Translations under genes and position numbers: made by a program | Origin: JADFNB01 sp036397455 | Lineage (GTDB): Bacteria; Gemmatimonadota; Gemmatimonadetes; Gemmatimonadales; GWC2-71-9 | Assembly (NCBI GenBank): GCA_036397455.1 | Contig: DASWIX010000037.1 | Span: 14,293-78,292, forward strand | DNA length: 64,000 nucleotides | Direction of reading: 5' to 3' | Shown: in pieces, positions 1-8,617 of the stretch | Numbering within the stretch: the stretch's first letter is position 1 | Layout of the letters: every line of letters begins with the position of its first letter | Notes under the pieces: model-generated | What the model was told of the DNA's origin: nothing | The model's database searches: none | What the model saw: the letters and a program-made list of their open reading frames with translations, nothing else

Positions 1-247
1 CGTTGGGCGGCCGTTCGCGCGCATGCCGCGAACCGAACGCCACGTAGGCCTCGAATCCAAGGATCGGGCGGATTTTGGCTGCCTTGGCTTGTTCGTAAAA
101 CGACCAGGCGGCGTGGAGGTTGCCATGGTCGGTGACGGCCAGGCTATCCATACCGAGTTCGTCGACACGGGCCACCAGGTCCGGAATCCGGCTGGCGCCG
201 TCGAGCAGAGAGTACTCCGAGTGGGTATGAAGGTGGGCGAACGCCAT
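1..247 (-). CDS. dnaE: DNA polymerase III alpha subunit, N-terminal PHP part (partial)
   Basis: Only the first 82 residues lie in the window; the gene runs off the left edge. The reading starts MAFAHLHTHSEYSLLDG and continues with a PHP-domain core (VTDHGNLHAAWSFYEQAK, then PILGFEAYVAFG), the hallmark N-terminus of the catalytic subunit of the replicative polymerase. The HLHTHSEYS and DHGN stretches carry the PHP metal-ligand positions. The second part fits replicative DnaE1 better than error-prone DnaE2, which usually has HSNFSFLDGAS and a different second motif. ATG at 247 is the family's usual start, and no longer start is needed. It is divergent from the M30 lipoprotein gene, with about 230 bp between them. 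Confidence 0.9.
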   Translation of the reverse strand, partial: MAFAHLHTHSEYSLLDGASRIPDLVARVDELGMDSLAVTDHGNLHAAWSFYEQAKAAKIRPILGFEAYVAFGSRHARERPPN

Positions 248-340
248 GCGCCCGACTACGCGGGATGGACCGGCGCGCTGCCCGGCTGGGAAGGTGAACA
301 AGTGAGCTGGACTGGGGTCACGATGGAAACCTAGCCCGGC

Positions 341-370
341 TTGTCAGTGTTGTCAAAAAGCGGCTATCTT
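341..370 (+). promoter_or_regulatory. Sigma70-like promoter for the M30 protease gene
   Basis: A TTGTCA -35 (341-346) and TATCTT -10 (365-370) are 18 bases apart, giving a leader of about 100 nt. The leader can fold: GGCCCGGT at 408-415 pairs with ACCGGGGCC at 446-454 with one bulge, and a GAGG ribosome-binding sequence follows at 464-467. Read by eye only. Confidence 0.45.
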
Positions 371-475
371 ATTGCCTTGTTTGTCTTTACGGTCTTTGCA
401 GTCAACAGGCCCGGTCCTCGCCGCCGAGTGGTTCTGCGGGGCGAAACCGGGGCCGGTCGGCATGAGGTGTCCCAC

Positions 476-2653
476 GTGAACGAGATCAGGAGCGGCGCCG
501 GGCGAGTTGGATTGACGGCGGGAATCGTGCTGTTGGCCGCGTGCAAGGGGGGTGACCCATTGCCGGATGCCACGCGCCTCGAGGCCGTTGCGAGTTCCGT
601 GGGGCAGACCGCTCCGGCCGGATCGCCCTTGCCGGGTCCCTTGGCGGTGTTGGCGTCGGACGCGAGCGGCGCGGCGGTCACCGGGGCACGTATCCGCTGG
701 TCGATCGTCGACGGGCCGGGTGCGGCGCTGTCGGACTCCATAACGGAATCGGACGGGACCGGCCGTGCCGAGGCGAACCTGACCTTGGGCCCGACCCCGG
801 GGGAGTACCGGGTGCGGGCGGAATTGGTCGCGCTGCCCGACGAGCGGGTGGTGTTGACCGCGAACGCCTCGCAGCCGATGACGCTGACGGCGGTGGCGCC
901 GGCGGCGTTCACCGGGGGCGACACGGTGGTGGTCAGCGGCACCGGCCTCTCGCCGGACACGCGGGTGACCGTGGGCGGTGGCCAGGCGCGGGTGCTGTCC
1001 GGGTCGACGTTGCAACTGTCGATCGTCGTCCCGATCTGTCTGGTGCCCGGGCCGGTGCAGTTGCGGGCGCGGCGCGGGAACGCCGTGAGCAACGCGATCT
1101 CCGCGACGTTTCAGGCGGCGACCAATCCGGTTACGCTCGCGGTCGGCGAGTACGCCTCGATCGAGCCCGCCCAACTCGCGGGCTGTGCCACGTTCGGGCC
1201 GGTGAGCGATACCGCCGAGTTCCTGGTGGTTCCCCAGTCCGTGACCGGGACGCCGGGTCAATCGGCGTCGTACAGCGTCGTGGGCGACTCGGTGGTCTTT
1301 GCCCCGGCGGCGCGGGCTGCCCGTCCCGATCGGCGCACGCCGGCCGAGCGATTCCACGACGCGCTCCGCGCGGAGGAACGCGCGATGGCCGCGCGGTCAC
1401 GCGGGCGTGCCCGGCCGATGGCGCTCGCCGCGGCGACCGAACGGATTACGGTCGGGCAAAAGCGCTCGTTCCTGGTGTGCAGCGACCTGCCGTGCGCCAG
1501 CGTCGACGACATGGTGGAGGTGTCGGGGACGGCACGCTACGTCGGGGAGCACGCGGCGCTGTTCGTCGACGCCAACGCGCCGGTGAACTTCGCTCCGGTG
1601 GACCTCGATTCGCTCGGCCTGCTGTTCGACGACGAACTGTACGGGGTGGGCACGCGGTATTTCGGGGCGGAATCGGACATCGATCGCAACGGCGTGGTGA
1701 TCGTCCTGTTCACGCCCGTGATCAACGGCCTGACGCCGAAGAGCCAATGCCCGACGTCGATCATCACCGGGTACTTCTTCGGCGGTGATATCGATCCGGT
1801 GGCGGTCGAGATTGACGACCGATCCAACCGGGGGGAGATCTTCTACACGCTGGCGGCCGATCCGGACGGGGCGGTCACCTGCACGATCACGCTGAATTCC
1901 CTGCGCAACCTGGTGCCGGTCACGTTCTCACACGAATTCCAGCACATGATCAATTTCAATCAGCACGTGCTGGTGCGTGGCGGCGACTCGGAGGTGTTGT
2001 GGCTCAACGAGGGGATGTCCCACCTGGCCGAGGAGTTGACGGGGTTCCATTTCGAGGCGCAGGGGCTCGACGCGCGGTTTGCGCGTTTCGTGATCGGCGA
2101 TCTGTTCAACTCCTACACGTTCCTCCAGGATCCGGGCGCGTTCTTCGCGCTGCCGGGCGAGGGGACGGGTTCGCTGGAGGAACGCGGCGCGGCGTGGATG
2201 TTTCTGCGGTGGCTGGTGGATCAGTACGGTGACGGGATTGTGCGCCGGCTGTCCGAAACGGGACGCTCGGGGAGTGACAATATCGAAGCCGTGGTCGGCG
2301 AGCCGATTTCACGGCTGCTGGCGCAGTGGTTCCTCGCCGCGTACGCGTCGGACCTGCCGGATTTCGACGCGCCGCCCGAGCTGCGTTTCACGACCTGGCG
2401 GTTCCGGACGACGTACGGGGGGCTCCACGCGGATCTGCCCACGCGCTTTCCCGATCCCTATCCGATCATTCCGGCCGAATTCAACGTCGCCTCGTTGCAG
2501 GGGGCCGGCACGTTGCGGTCCGGTTCCGGCGCGTTCTATCTGATTCGGCAGCGGCCCGACGGCCGTGGTTTCACGCTGCGGATGACGAATCCGTCGGGTG
2601 GCGCGATCGATCCGGCGGTGATGGCCCGGCTCAACGTGTTGCGGTTGCGGTAA
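476..2653 (+). CDS. Secreted M30 (hyicolysin-like) zinc metallopeptidase lipoprotein
   Basis: 725 residues from GTG 476, chosen because GAGG lies 8 bases upstream and the product then begins with a lipoprotein signal ending LLAAC (Cys23). A GTG at 467 is possible. Residues 60-150 look like an Ig-like beta domain; next comes an IPT/TIG-like stretch (MTLTAVAPAAFTGGDTVVVSG). The catalytic part has HEFQH (HExxH) near residue 486, followed by WLNEGMSHLAEE, the pairing typical of family M30. It should be anchored in the envelope and degrade extracellular protein. Substrate cannot be told. The next gene follows after 2 bases, so these envelope genes are probably co-transcribed. Confidence 0.82.
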   Translation: MNEIRSGAGRVGLTAGIVLLAACKGGDPLPDATRLEAVASSVGQTAPAGSPLPGPLAVLASDASGAAVTGARIRWSIVDGPGAALSDSITESDGTGRAEANLTLGPTPGEYRVRAELVALPDERVVLTANASQPMTLTAVAPAAFTGGDTVVVSGTGLSPDTRVTVGGGQARVLSGSTLQLSIVVPICLVPGPVQLRARRGNAVSNAISATFQAATNPVTLAVGEYASIEPAQLAGCATFGPVSDTAEFLVVPQSVTGTPGQSASYSVVGDSVVFAPAARAARPDRRTPAERFHDALRAEERAMAARSRGRARPMALAAATERITVGQKRSFLVCSDLPCASVDDMVEVSGTARYVGEHAALFVDANAPVNFAPVDLDSLGLLFDDELYGVGTRYFGAESDIDRNGVVIVLFTPVINGLTPKSQCPTSIITGYFFGGDIDPVAVEIDDRSNRGEIFYTLAADPDGAVTCTITLNSLRNLVPVTFSHEFQHMINFNQHVLVRGGDSEVLWLNEGMSHLAEELTGFHFEAQGLDARFARFVIGDLFNSYTFLQDPGAFFALPGEGTGSLEERGAAWMFLRWLVDQYGDGIVRRLSETGRSGSDNIEAVVGEPISRLLAQWFLAAYASDLPDFDAPPELRFTTWRFRTTYGGLHADLPTRFPDPYPIIPAEFNVASLQGAGTLRSGSGAFYLIRQRPDGRGFTLRMTNPSGGAIDPAVMARLNVLRLR

Positions 2654-2655
2654 CC

Positions 2656-3624
2656 GTGCGTGGATGGTCGGCCGCTGGCGGACCGCCGGTCTTGGGCGTG
2701 GTGGCCGCGCTGCTGGCAGCGCCGTCGGTGGTGCCGGCGGCGGCGGCCCAGGGGGCGGGCGCCGACGGCCCGGTCGTGCTCCAGACCGGCGGTTCGGTGC
2801 GGCAGACTGGTCTGAACGGCGCCGGCGCGGCGCTGGTCGGTGACGCGGGGACCGTATTCAGCAACCCCGCCGGGCTCGCCACGATCCGCCATGTGGCGCT
2901 CGAGGCCGGGTACTTCACGGCCCCGTTCGATGCGTACCAGTCCACCGCGGCGTTGGGGTGGCGTCTCGGGCAGTTCACTTTCGGGCTTGGTGCCAAGTAC
3001 TTCAGCTTCGGGACCGAGCCGGAGATCGTACCCGACCCGGCGACCGGAGGGCTCGGTGGCATGCCGACCGGGGCGAGCGTTTCCGCCGGGGAGTTTCTTG
3101 GTGTTGGGTCGGCGATCTACCGGTTCGGCGTGCTTGCGATCGGCGGCTCGGCCAAGTTCATCCGCCAGCGGATCGCCGACATCGAGGTCAGCGCGGTCAG
3201 CGGCGACATCGGGTTGGCGATCGCCGTGTTCGACATCGCGGCGCTGGGCTTCGCGGTGCAGAATGTCGGCGGCAACTGGAAGGACGGCTCTCCGCTGACC
3301 GTACCGCGCCTGTCGCGGGTCGGGTTCACCATGAACTATGTCGACCCGCAGGGCGCGTTTCGGTTGCTCTCGACGCTCGAGGGGCAGTGGCAAGCGGGTC
3401 GGAGCGCCAGGGTCGTGTTCGGTCTGGAGGGGGGACTCGTCATCGGCGGCGTCGGTCTCCTCGGCCGGTCGGCGCTCGGATCGCGCCCCGCCGGCTCCGA
3501 TCGATCCGGGATCACGTACGGCCTGACCGTCGAGATTGCGCGCCTCTCGATCGACTATGCCTTCGAGCCGCGCGAGCAGTTGGGGGACGCGTCGCAGCGG
3601 ATCGGCGCCCGCGTGATGCTGTAG
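2656..3624 (+). CDS. PorV/PorQ-type outer-membrane beta-barrel protein
   Basis: 322 residues from GTG 2656, two bases after the protease stop. The N-terminus is a signal peptide (basic start, then hydrophobic LGVVAALLAAPSVVPAAAAQ). GAGAALVGDAGTVFSNPAGLA is the conserved opening of PorV/PorQ/UPF0164 barrels (ancestors of FadL-like folds). The rest alternates short polar and aromatic strands (FGLGAKYFSFG, FRLLSTLEGQWQAG) and ends in a strand, as expected for a beta-barrel. In Bacteroidota PorV works with type IX secretion; no other type IX gene is seen here, so the role is left open. It is sandwiched between two metallopeptidase genes. Confidence 0.75.
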   Translation: MRGWSAAGGPPVLGVVAALLAAPSVVPAAAAQGAGADGPVVLQTGGSVRQTGLNGAGAALVGDAGTVFSNPAGLATIRHVALEAGYFTAPFDAYQSTAALGWRLGQFTFGLGAKYFSFGTEPEIVPDPATGGLGGMPTGASVSAGEFLGVGSAIYRFGVLAIGGSAKFIRQRIADIEVSAVSGDIGLAIAVFDIAALGFAVQNVGGNWKDGSPLTVPRLSRVGFTMNYVDPQGAFRLLSTLEGQWQAGRSARVVFGLEGGLVIGGVGLLGRSALGSRPAGSDRSGITYGLTVEIARLSIDYAFEPREQLGDASQRIGARVML

Positions 3625-3641
3625 CGGTGCCGACAGCGCGC

Positions 3642-4718
3642 ATGCCGTGGCGGCGGATCGTGTGGCGCGTCCTGCGGGTGGCATTGCCCGTCGTCGCGGC
3701 GCTGCTGCTGCTCGTCGTGCTGGTCTCCCCTACTGTCCGCTTCGTGCTCCGCGCCGCGTACGAGGAGGGCCGTATTCTGCTGCGCCGGCGGCCGCTTGCC
3801 GAGATGGTCGCCGATCCTTCCGTCCCACCGGGCCGGCGCGCGCGCATGGCGCTGGTGCTCGCGTTGCGCGCGTACGCGCAGGCGGATCTCGGTCTCCGCG
3901 CGGACGAGACCTACACGACGTTCGCCGACGTTGGACGCGACACGCTGGTGCTGGTGATGTCGGCCAGCCCGCGCGATGCGCTGACCCCGTACCTGTGGCG
4001 ATTCCCCATCGTGGGCGCGGTACCGTACCGCGGTTTCTTTTCCGCCGGTTCGGCGCTCGCGGCGGCGGACGCGTTCGAGCGTCGCGGCTACGATACCTAC
4101 GTGCGGCCCGCCGGCGCGTTTTCCACGCTCGGCTGGTTCAGCGATCCGCTGTTGTCGACCGTGGTCGACGCGGATTCGGTGTCGCTTGCCGCCACGATCG
4201 TCCACGAGATGGCCCACACGACGTTGTACGTCCCCAACGCGACGCCATTCGACGAGAGCTTCGCGACGTTCGTCGGGTTCCGCGGTGCGGAGGCGTTCCT
4301 GCGTTCCATTGGGGACACGCTCCGCGCGGAACGCGCGGCGGCCATCTGGTTGGACGAGGTGACGTTGAGCGGGTTCTACGGCGAGCTCAGCGCGCGGCTG
4401 GAAGCCGTGTATGCGGGAGACGGGGTCGATACGTCGCGCGCGCAGACGTTCGCCGATGCGCGCGCACGGTTGCGGGGCGGACTCGGCGGCGCCCTGCGGG
4501 TGTACGACGGATCGCGACTGGCGGGACGGACGCTGAACAACGCGAGCATCATTGCCACGCGGATCTACCGAACGCGGCTCGCGCTATTCGAGGCGTGGTT
4601 CGTGCAGAACGACGGGGACCTGCGAGCGGCGGTGCAGCGTCTGGCGGATGCCATCGAGGCGTCCCCGGCCGCCGATCCCTTCGCGACACTCGAAGTCCTG
4701 CTCCGATCCGAGGGCTGA
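3642..4718 (+). CDS. Membrane-anchored putative aminopeptidase (COG4324 type)
   Basis: 358 residues from ATG 3642; GTG 3627 in the same frame is an alternative five codons earlier. One hydrophobic anchor (VALPVVAALLLLVVLVS) sits near the N-terminus. FPIVGAVPYRGFF, then YVRPAGAFSTLGWFSDPLLS, then IVHEMAHTTLYV (HExxH) and FDESFATFVG reproduce the signature of predicted aminopeptidases of COG4324/DUF2265. Zinc ligands would be the two His of HEMAH plus the Glu of ESFA. The active site would face the periplasm. It is the third gene of an envelope/protease trio and converges on the glutamate dehydrogenase gene. Confidence 0.8.
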   Translation: MPWRRIVWRVLRVALPVVAALLLLVVLVSPTVRFVLRAAYEEGRILLRRRPLAEMVADPSVPPGRRARMALVLALRAYAQADLGLRADETYTTFADVGRDTLVLVMSASPRDALTPYLWRFPIVGAVPYRGFFSAGSALAAADAFERRGYDTYVRPAGAFSTLGWFSDPLLSTVVDADSVSLAATIVHEMAHTTLYVPNATPFDESFATFVGFRGAEAFLRSIGDTLRAERAAAIWLDEVTLSGFYGELSARLEAVYAGDGVDTSRAQTFADARARLRGGLGGALRVYDGSRLAGRTLNNASIIATRIYRTRLALFEAWFVQNDGDLRAAVQRLADAIEASPAADPFATLEVLLRSEG

Positions 4719-4731
4719 GGGGCGTGGGCGC

Positions 4732-5997
4732 TCAATGCCCTCGCAGTTGTTCCGCCTCGGCCACCCGTTGGAGCGCGATCGCCAGGGCCGCCGTCCGCCA
4801 CGAGACGCCGCGCTCTTCGACGAGCGTGCGCACGGTATCGTACGCGCGCGTGATCTTCGCGTGCAATTCCCGGTTGACATGGTCGAGCGACCACGGGTGC
4901 TGCTGCAGGTTCTGTACCCACTCGAAGTAACTCACGATGACCCCCCCCGCATTGACGAGGAAGTCCGGCAGGACCGGAATGCCGCGCTCTTCGAGCACCT
5001 TGTCCGCAATCGGGGTCGTCGGGCTGTTGGCGGCCTCGACCACGACCTTGCAGTCCAGTCGTTGGAGGTCCACTTCCTTGTTGATCACGCCGCCCAGGGC
5101 CGCCGGGATCAACCAGTCACACGGGATGTGCCACAAGGCCTCATTCGCGATCGCGTCCCCGCCCGCGAACTCGGAGACCGGCTTCCGCTCGACGTAGGCG
5201 TGTTGGAACAGCGGCGGAATGTCGAGGCCGTTCTCGTTGTGCAGGCCGCCATCGACATCCGTTACCGCAACCACTTTGGCGCCCTTTTCGTGGAGGATCC
5301 GTGCCAGGTGGCCTCCGACGTTGCCGAATCCCTGGATCACCACCTTGCTCCCCGCGAGCGGTGGGTCGTAGTCGCGCGCGAAGGTCTCCATACAGTAGAC
5401 GACGCCCTGGGCCGTCGCCTCCTCGCGGCCAAGCGAGCCGCCGAGGCTTATCGGCTTACCGGTCACCACGGCCGGCGTGTAACCCGCGCGTTTCGAGAAC
5501 TCATCGAGGATCCAGGCCATGACCTGTGCGTTGGTTCCCATATCCGGAGCGGGGATGTCCCGATACGGCCCCAGGATGATCGAGATCCGGCTGGTGAAAC
5601 TGCGAGTGACCGCCTCGTATTCGCGTTTGGAGAGCTTGCGTGGGTCGACCTGCACGCCGCCTTTCGCTCCTCCAAAGGGGAGATCGACGAGCGCGGTCTT
5701 CCAGGTCATGGTGGTGGCAAGCCCGAGCACCTCGTGCTCGTCGGCGTGCGGATGGAAGCGGATGCCGCCCTTGGTCGGGCCGCGCGCGCCGTTATGCTGA
5801 ATGCGGTATCCGCGGTAGACCTCGATGCGGTCGTCGTCCATGCGCACGGGGACCTCGACGGTCACGGTCCGGAACGGCGCCTTGAGAAGTGTGCGCATGT
5901 ACTCCGGCAGTTCGATCAGATCGGCCGCGATATCGAACTGGTTCTTCACGATCGCGCCGGTCCGCATGGATGGGGTCGCCGGGGGCGTCGAACTCAT
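4732..5997 (-). CDS. gdhA: Glutamate dehydrogenase (Glu/Leu/Phe/Val family)
   Basis: 421 residues, the usual length of the hexameric NAD-type enzyme. It interconverts glutamate and 2-oxoglutarate plus ammonia. GGIRFHPHADEHEVLGLA, then PFGGAKGGVQVDP with catalytic Lys112, lie in the substrate domain; a Rossmann segment VVIQGFGNVGGHLA spans residues 219-232, and LPDFLVNAGGVIVSYFEW is the conserved C-terminal part. Start ATG 5997 has GGAG 9-12 bases upstream. Upstream on the minus strand, TTGCCG and TACGTA about 16 bases apart could be the promoter. Specificity for glutamate over leucine or other amino acids is not settled by eye. Confidence 0.92.
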   Translation of the reverse strand: MSSTPPATPSMRTGAIVKNQFDIAADLIELPEYMRTLLKAPFRTVTVEVPVRMDDDRIEVYRGYRIQHNGARGPTKGGIRFHPHADEHEVLGLATTMTWKTALVDLPFGGAKGGVQVDPRKLSKREYEAVTRSFTSRISIILGPYRDIPAPDMGTNAQVMAWILDEFSKRAGYTPAVVTGKPISLGGSLGREEATAQGVVYCMETFARDYDPPLAGSKVVIQGFGNVGGHLARILHEKGAKVVAVTDVDGGLHNENGLDIPPLFQHAYVERKPVSEFAGGDAIANEALWHIPCDWLIPAALGGVINKEVDLQRLDCKVVVEAANSPTTPIADKVLEERGIPVLPDFLVNAGGVIVSYFEWVQNLQQHPWSLDHVNRELHAKITRAYDTVRTLVEERGVSWRTAALAIALQRVAEAEQLRGH

Positions 5998-6078
5998 GGT
6001 GGGGCGCTCCGCGTGAGTACGTATCCGAGGGGGAATTGACGGCAAACCGATCGAGTGGGCAAGGGGAGTGTGCCCGGG

Positions 6079-6090
6079 TATAATTGGGCC
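6079..6090 (+). promoter_or_regulatory. Perfect TATAAT box 6 bases before ATG (leaderless start)
   Basis: TATAAT at 6079-6084 is followed by only six bases before ATG 6091, so transcription would begin at or within a base or two of the start codon. No convincing -35 lies 16-18 bases upstream, and no Shine-Dalgarno sequence is present. Confidence 0.6.
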
Positions 6091-7452
6091 ATGGGACACT
6101 TGGAACGATTCGTCCAGTCGGAACGAGCGAGGATGCTGGCCGAGCTCCGTACATTCCTCGCGATCCCCAGCGTGTCGACCGATCCCCAACATTTCGCTGA
6201 CTGCCGCCGTGCCGCCGACTGGCTTGGTGGCCACCTGGAGGGCCTCGGCTGCCGGGTCGAGTACCTGGCCAGCACGACGCATCCGGTCATCTGGGCCGAG
6301 GGCCCCAAGGTCCCCGGTGCGCCGACGGTGCTGGTCTACGGGCACTACGACGTCCAGCCACCCGACCCGCTCGATGAGTGGACGACCGCTCCCTTCGAGC
6401 CGACGGTGCGCCACGGCGACCTGTTTGCTCGCGGCGCGACCGATGACAAGGGACAGGTATTCTCCATCGTCAAGGCGTTCGAAGCGGTCTGCTCCGGCGG
6501 CAGCCCGCCGGTCAACGTCCGGTTTCTGATCGAGGGCCAGGAAGAGACGGGCAGCGCGATCCTGTTCGCCTTGCTGGCGCGCGAACCGCAGCGGGTCGAG
6601 GCGGATGCGGTTCTCGTCGCCGACACGCCGTACTATGCGCCCGGATGGCCGGCGGTCGAGACCGGCTTACGCGGGCTGTGTTACACGGAAATCACGGTTC
6701 GCACGGCCGCCGGCGATCTGCACTCCGGCCTGTACGGGGGCGCGGCGCCCAACGCCCACGAAACCCTCGTCCGGATTCTGGCCGGCCTGAAATCACCTAC
6801 CGGACGCATCAAGATCCCCGGGTTGTACGAGGCGCTGGCGCGGCCCTCGAAGGCCGAACGGGACGGCTGGAAGAAGCTGCCGTTCAAGGAGCGCGCGTTC
6901 ATGCGGGATGAAGTGCGGTCGCGGGCGCTCACCGGCCTGCAACGCTATCCGGTGCTGGAGCGGATCTGGGCCCTTCCCACGCTCGACATCCACGGTATTC
7001 GGGGTGGGTTCACCGGTGAGGGCGCGAAGACGGTGATTCCGGCGGAGGCGTCCGCCAAAGTCAGTCTGCGACTGGTGCCCAACCAGAGGGTTCTGACCGT
7101 CACGAAGCAGCTCACGCGTGCCGTGAAGGCCTTGACGCCCACGTACGCCGACGTCACGGTCACGCGGATCCATGGGGCCGATCCGGTGCTGGTGAAGACG
7201 GACGCGCGCCCGTTCCAGCTGATCGACCAGGCGTTCCGCGAGGTCGAGGGCCGCGGCGTCACGGCGACGCGGTCCGGTGGATCGATTCCGATCGTCCCGG
7301 AACTGGGGAAAGCCGGCGCCCCGGTCATCCTGTCAGGTGTCGGGTTGCCCGACGATCGACTGCACGCGCCGAACGAGAAGATCCATCTCGAGCAGGTGTG
7401 GAAGGGTGTGCGCGTGTTCGGGCGGTTCTTCGAGTTGATGGGATCGTCCTAG
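6091..7452 (+). CDS. M20 family dipeptidase
   Basis: 453 residues, normal for M20A/CNDP-like dipeptidases, cytoplasmic. Metal-site segments are visible in order: VYGHYDVQPPDPLDEW (His and Asp ligands), RGATDDKGQ (Asp ligand and catalytic base context), LIEGQEETGS (Glu pair), then the dimerisation domain with LHSGLYGG. RSGGSIPIVPEL near the end is the conserved substrate-binding loop. It removes residues from short peptides, fitting the many secreted proteases and the Opp transporter in the window. It lies head-to-head with glutamate dehydrogenase, so peptide and glutamate catabolism share a divergent regulatory region. Confidence 0.88.
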   Translation: MGHLERFVQSERARMLAELRTFLAIPSVSTDPQHFADCRRAADWLGGHLEGLGCRVEYLASTTHPVIWAEGPKVPGAPTVLVYGHYDVQPPDPLDEWTTAPFEPTVRHGDLFARGATDDKGQVFSIVKAFEAVCSGGSPPVNVRFLIEGQEETGSAILFALLAREPQRVEADAVLVADTPYYAPGWPAVETGLRGLCYTEITVRTAAGDLHSGLYGGAAPNAHETLVRILAGLKSPTGRIKIPGLYEALARPSKAERDGWKKLPFKERAFMRDEVRSRALTGLQRYPVLERIWALPTLDIHGIRGGFTGEGAKTVIPAEASAKVSLRLVPNQRVLTVTKQLTRAVKALTPTYADVTVTRIHGADPVLVKTDARPFQLIDQAFREVEGRGVTATRSGGSIPIVPELGKAGAPVILSGVGLPDDRLHAPNEKIHLEQVWKGVRVFGRFFELMGSS

Positions 7453-7502
7453 TACATCAGTTCGCAATTCCCTCGGGGACGGGGGTGGGACGATCGGTCG
7501 TC

Positions 7503-8201
7503 TCACCTCGCATCCGCTCGCTCGAGGTCTTCCACGCCGACCAGTTGGGGCCTGAACGTGAACGTGTCGGCGAATCCGAGGATGACGTTCTCGGTGACGC
7601 GGGCCCACAGGTCGCGCGGGGCCCGTTCTGCCAACTCCCGCTGCACGCTCGTCATCGTCACGCCCTCGATGCCACACGGAACGATGAGGTCGAAGTAGGA
7701 AAGGTCGGTCGTGACGTTGAGGGCGAATCCATGTGACGTGACCCACCGTTTCACGTGGACGCCGATGCTGGCGATTTTGCGCCCCTCGGTCCAGACGCCG
7801 GTGAAGCCGGGCGAGCGGGTCCCGGCGATCCCCACCTGATCCAACCCGACGATGAGCGCCTGCTCGACCTGCCGCAGGTACCAGTGGAGGTCTTGCTTGT
7901 GCTCGGCGAGCGCGATGATGGGATACCCGACCAGCTGGCCGGGGCCGTGGAACGTCACGTCGCCGCCGCGCTCGATTTCGAAGACCTCGATTCCCTTGGC
8001 TTCGAGAAACTCACGCGGGGTCGAGAGATGCGCCGGATTGGTGCCGCGCCCGAGGGTGACCACCGGCGGGTGCTCGACCAGTACCAGGAGATCGCGGTCG
8101 ATCGCGCCGTCGATGCGGCGTTGGGCGAGATCCCGCTGCAGGGCCAGCGCCGGGCCGTATGGCATCCGGCCCACCGCCACGACGGCGAGTTCCGCGCTCA
8201 C
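7503..8201 (-). CDS. lipB: Octanoyltransferase LipB
   Basis: 232 residues from GTG 8201, which overlaps the upstream gene's stop as GTGA. LipB moves octanoyl from acyl-carrier protein to lipoyl domains. Seen: LVEHPPVVTLGRGTN, RGGDVTFHGPGQLVGYPI, the lysine loop GRKIASIGVHVKRW, and VPCGIEGVTMTS with the catalytic cysteine. It is last in the operon that starts with lipA and carries the pyruvate dehydrogenase genes between, so the octanoyl transfer and sulfur insertion steps and their main substrate are made together. Confidence 0.95.
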   Translation of the reverse strand: MSAELAVVAVGRMPYGPALALQRDLAQRRIDGAIDRDLLVLVEHPPVVTLGRGTNPAHLSTPREFLEAKGIEVFEIERGGDVTFHGPGQLVGYPIIALAEHKQDLHWYLRQVEQALIVGLDQVGIAGTRSPGFTGVWTEGRKIASIGVHVKRWVTSHGFALNVTTDLSYFDLIVPCGIEGVTMTSVQRELAERAPRDLWARVTENVILGFADTFTFRPQLVGVEDLERADAR

Positions 8202-8602
8202 GATCCCAGGGCCCGGCGTCGCGCCCGCAGCGCGAGGACCGCGGCCATCGCGAGCACGATCGCGTAGATCACGAGTCCCGGGCGGCCCGCGACGAGGTCG
8301 ATCGGTGCGGTCACCCCGGCGAGCATCAGGCCGCCGCCGACGGCGAGGGCCGCCGTGAGTCCCTGGCGCCACCCATCCCGCAGTGGACCGGCAAGGCGCC
8401 AGCCGATCGCCGCCGACGTGATGATGCCGAGGAAGACCACGTTGGGGAGTGCGGTGGCGAGCGCGTCGCGCAACCCCGCGAGCGCGACGGTCACGACGGC
8501 CGCTCCGATGGTTGCTCCCGCCGCGAGACTGCCCAGGGCGATCCCCACGCGATCGGGATTCACCCGCGGATCGTCCGCCTGGTCGGGAATCGGCACACCC
8601 AT
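8198..8602 (-). CDS. Small integral membrane protein of unknown function
   Basis: 134 residues with about four hydrophobic segments (for example AAGATIGAAVVTVALAGL, VVFLGIITSAAIGW, LTAALAVGGGLMLAGV, LVIYAIVLAMAAVLAL) and an Arg-rich C-terminus. The family is not recognised. It sits between lpdA and lipB, joined to lipB by a 4-base GTGA overlap, so it is certainly co-translated with lipoylation and dehydrogenase genes. Codon use looks like the neighbours, which supports a real gene. Confidence 0.65.
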   Translation of the reverse strand: MGVPIPDQADDPRVNPDRVGIALGSLAAGATIGAAVVTVALAGLRDALATALPNVVFLGIITSAAIGWRLAGPLRDGWRQGLTAALAVGGGLMLAGVTAPIDLVAGRPGLVIYAIVLAMAAVLALRARRRALGS

Positions 8603-8617
8603 GGTACCGCGGTGCCG

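Noticed and set aside
353..1357. Long open frame antisense to the M30 protease gene
   Set aside because: Arg/Pro/Gly-rich translation without domain likeness, fully opposite a gene with clear motifs; a GC-rich shadow frame.
2958..4718. Reading the aminopeptidase from far upstream
   Set aside because: The upstream part overlaps the PorV/PorQ gene and is low-complexity; the anchor helix and family start are at 3642.
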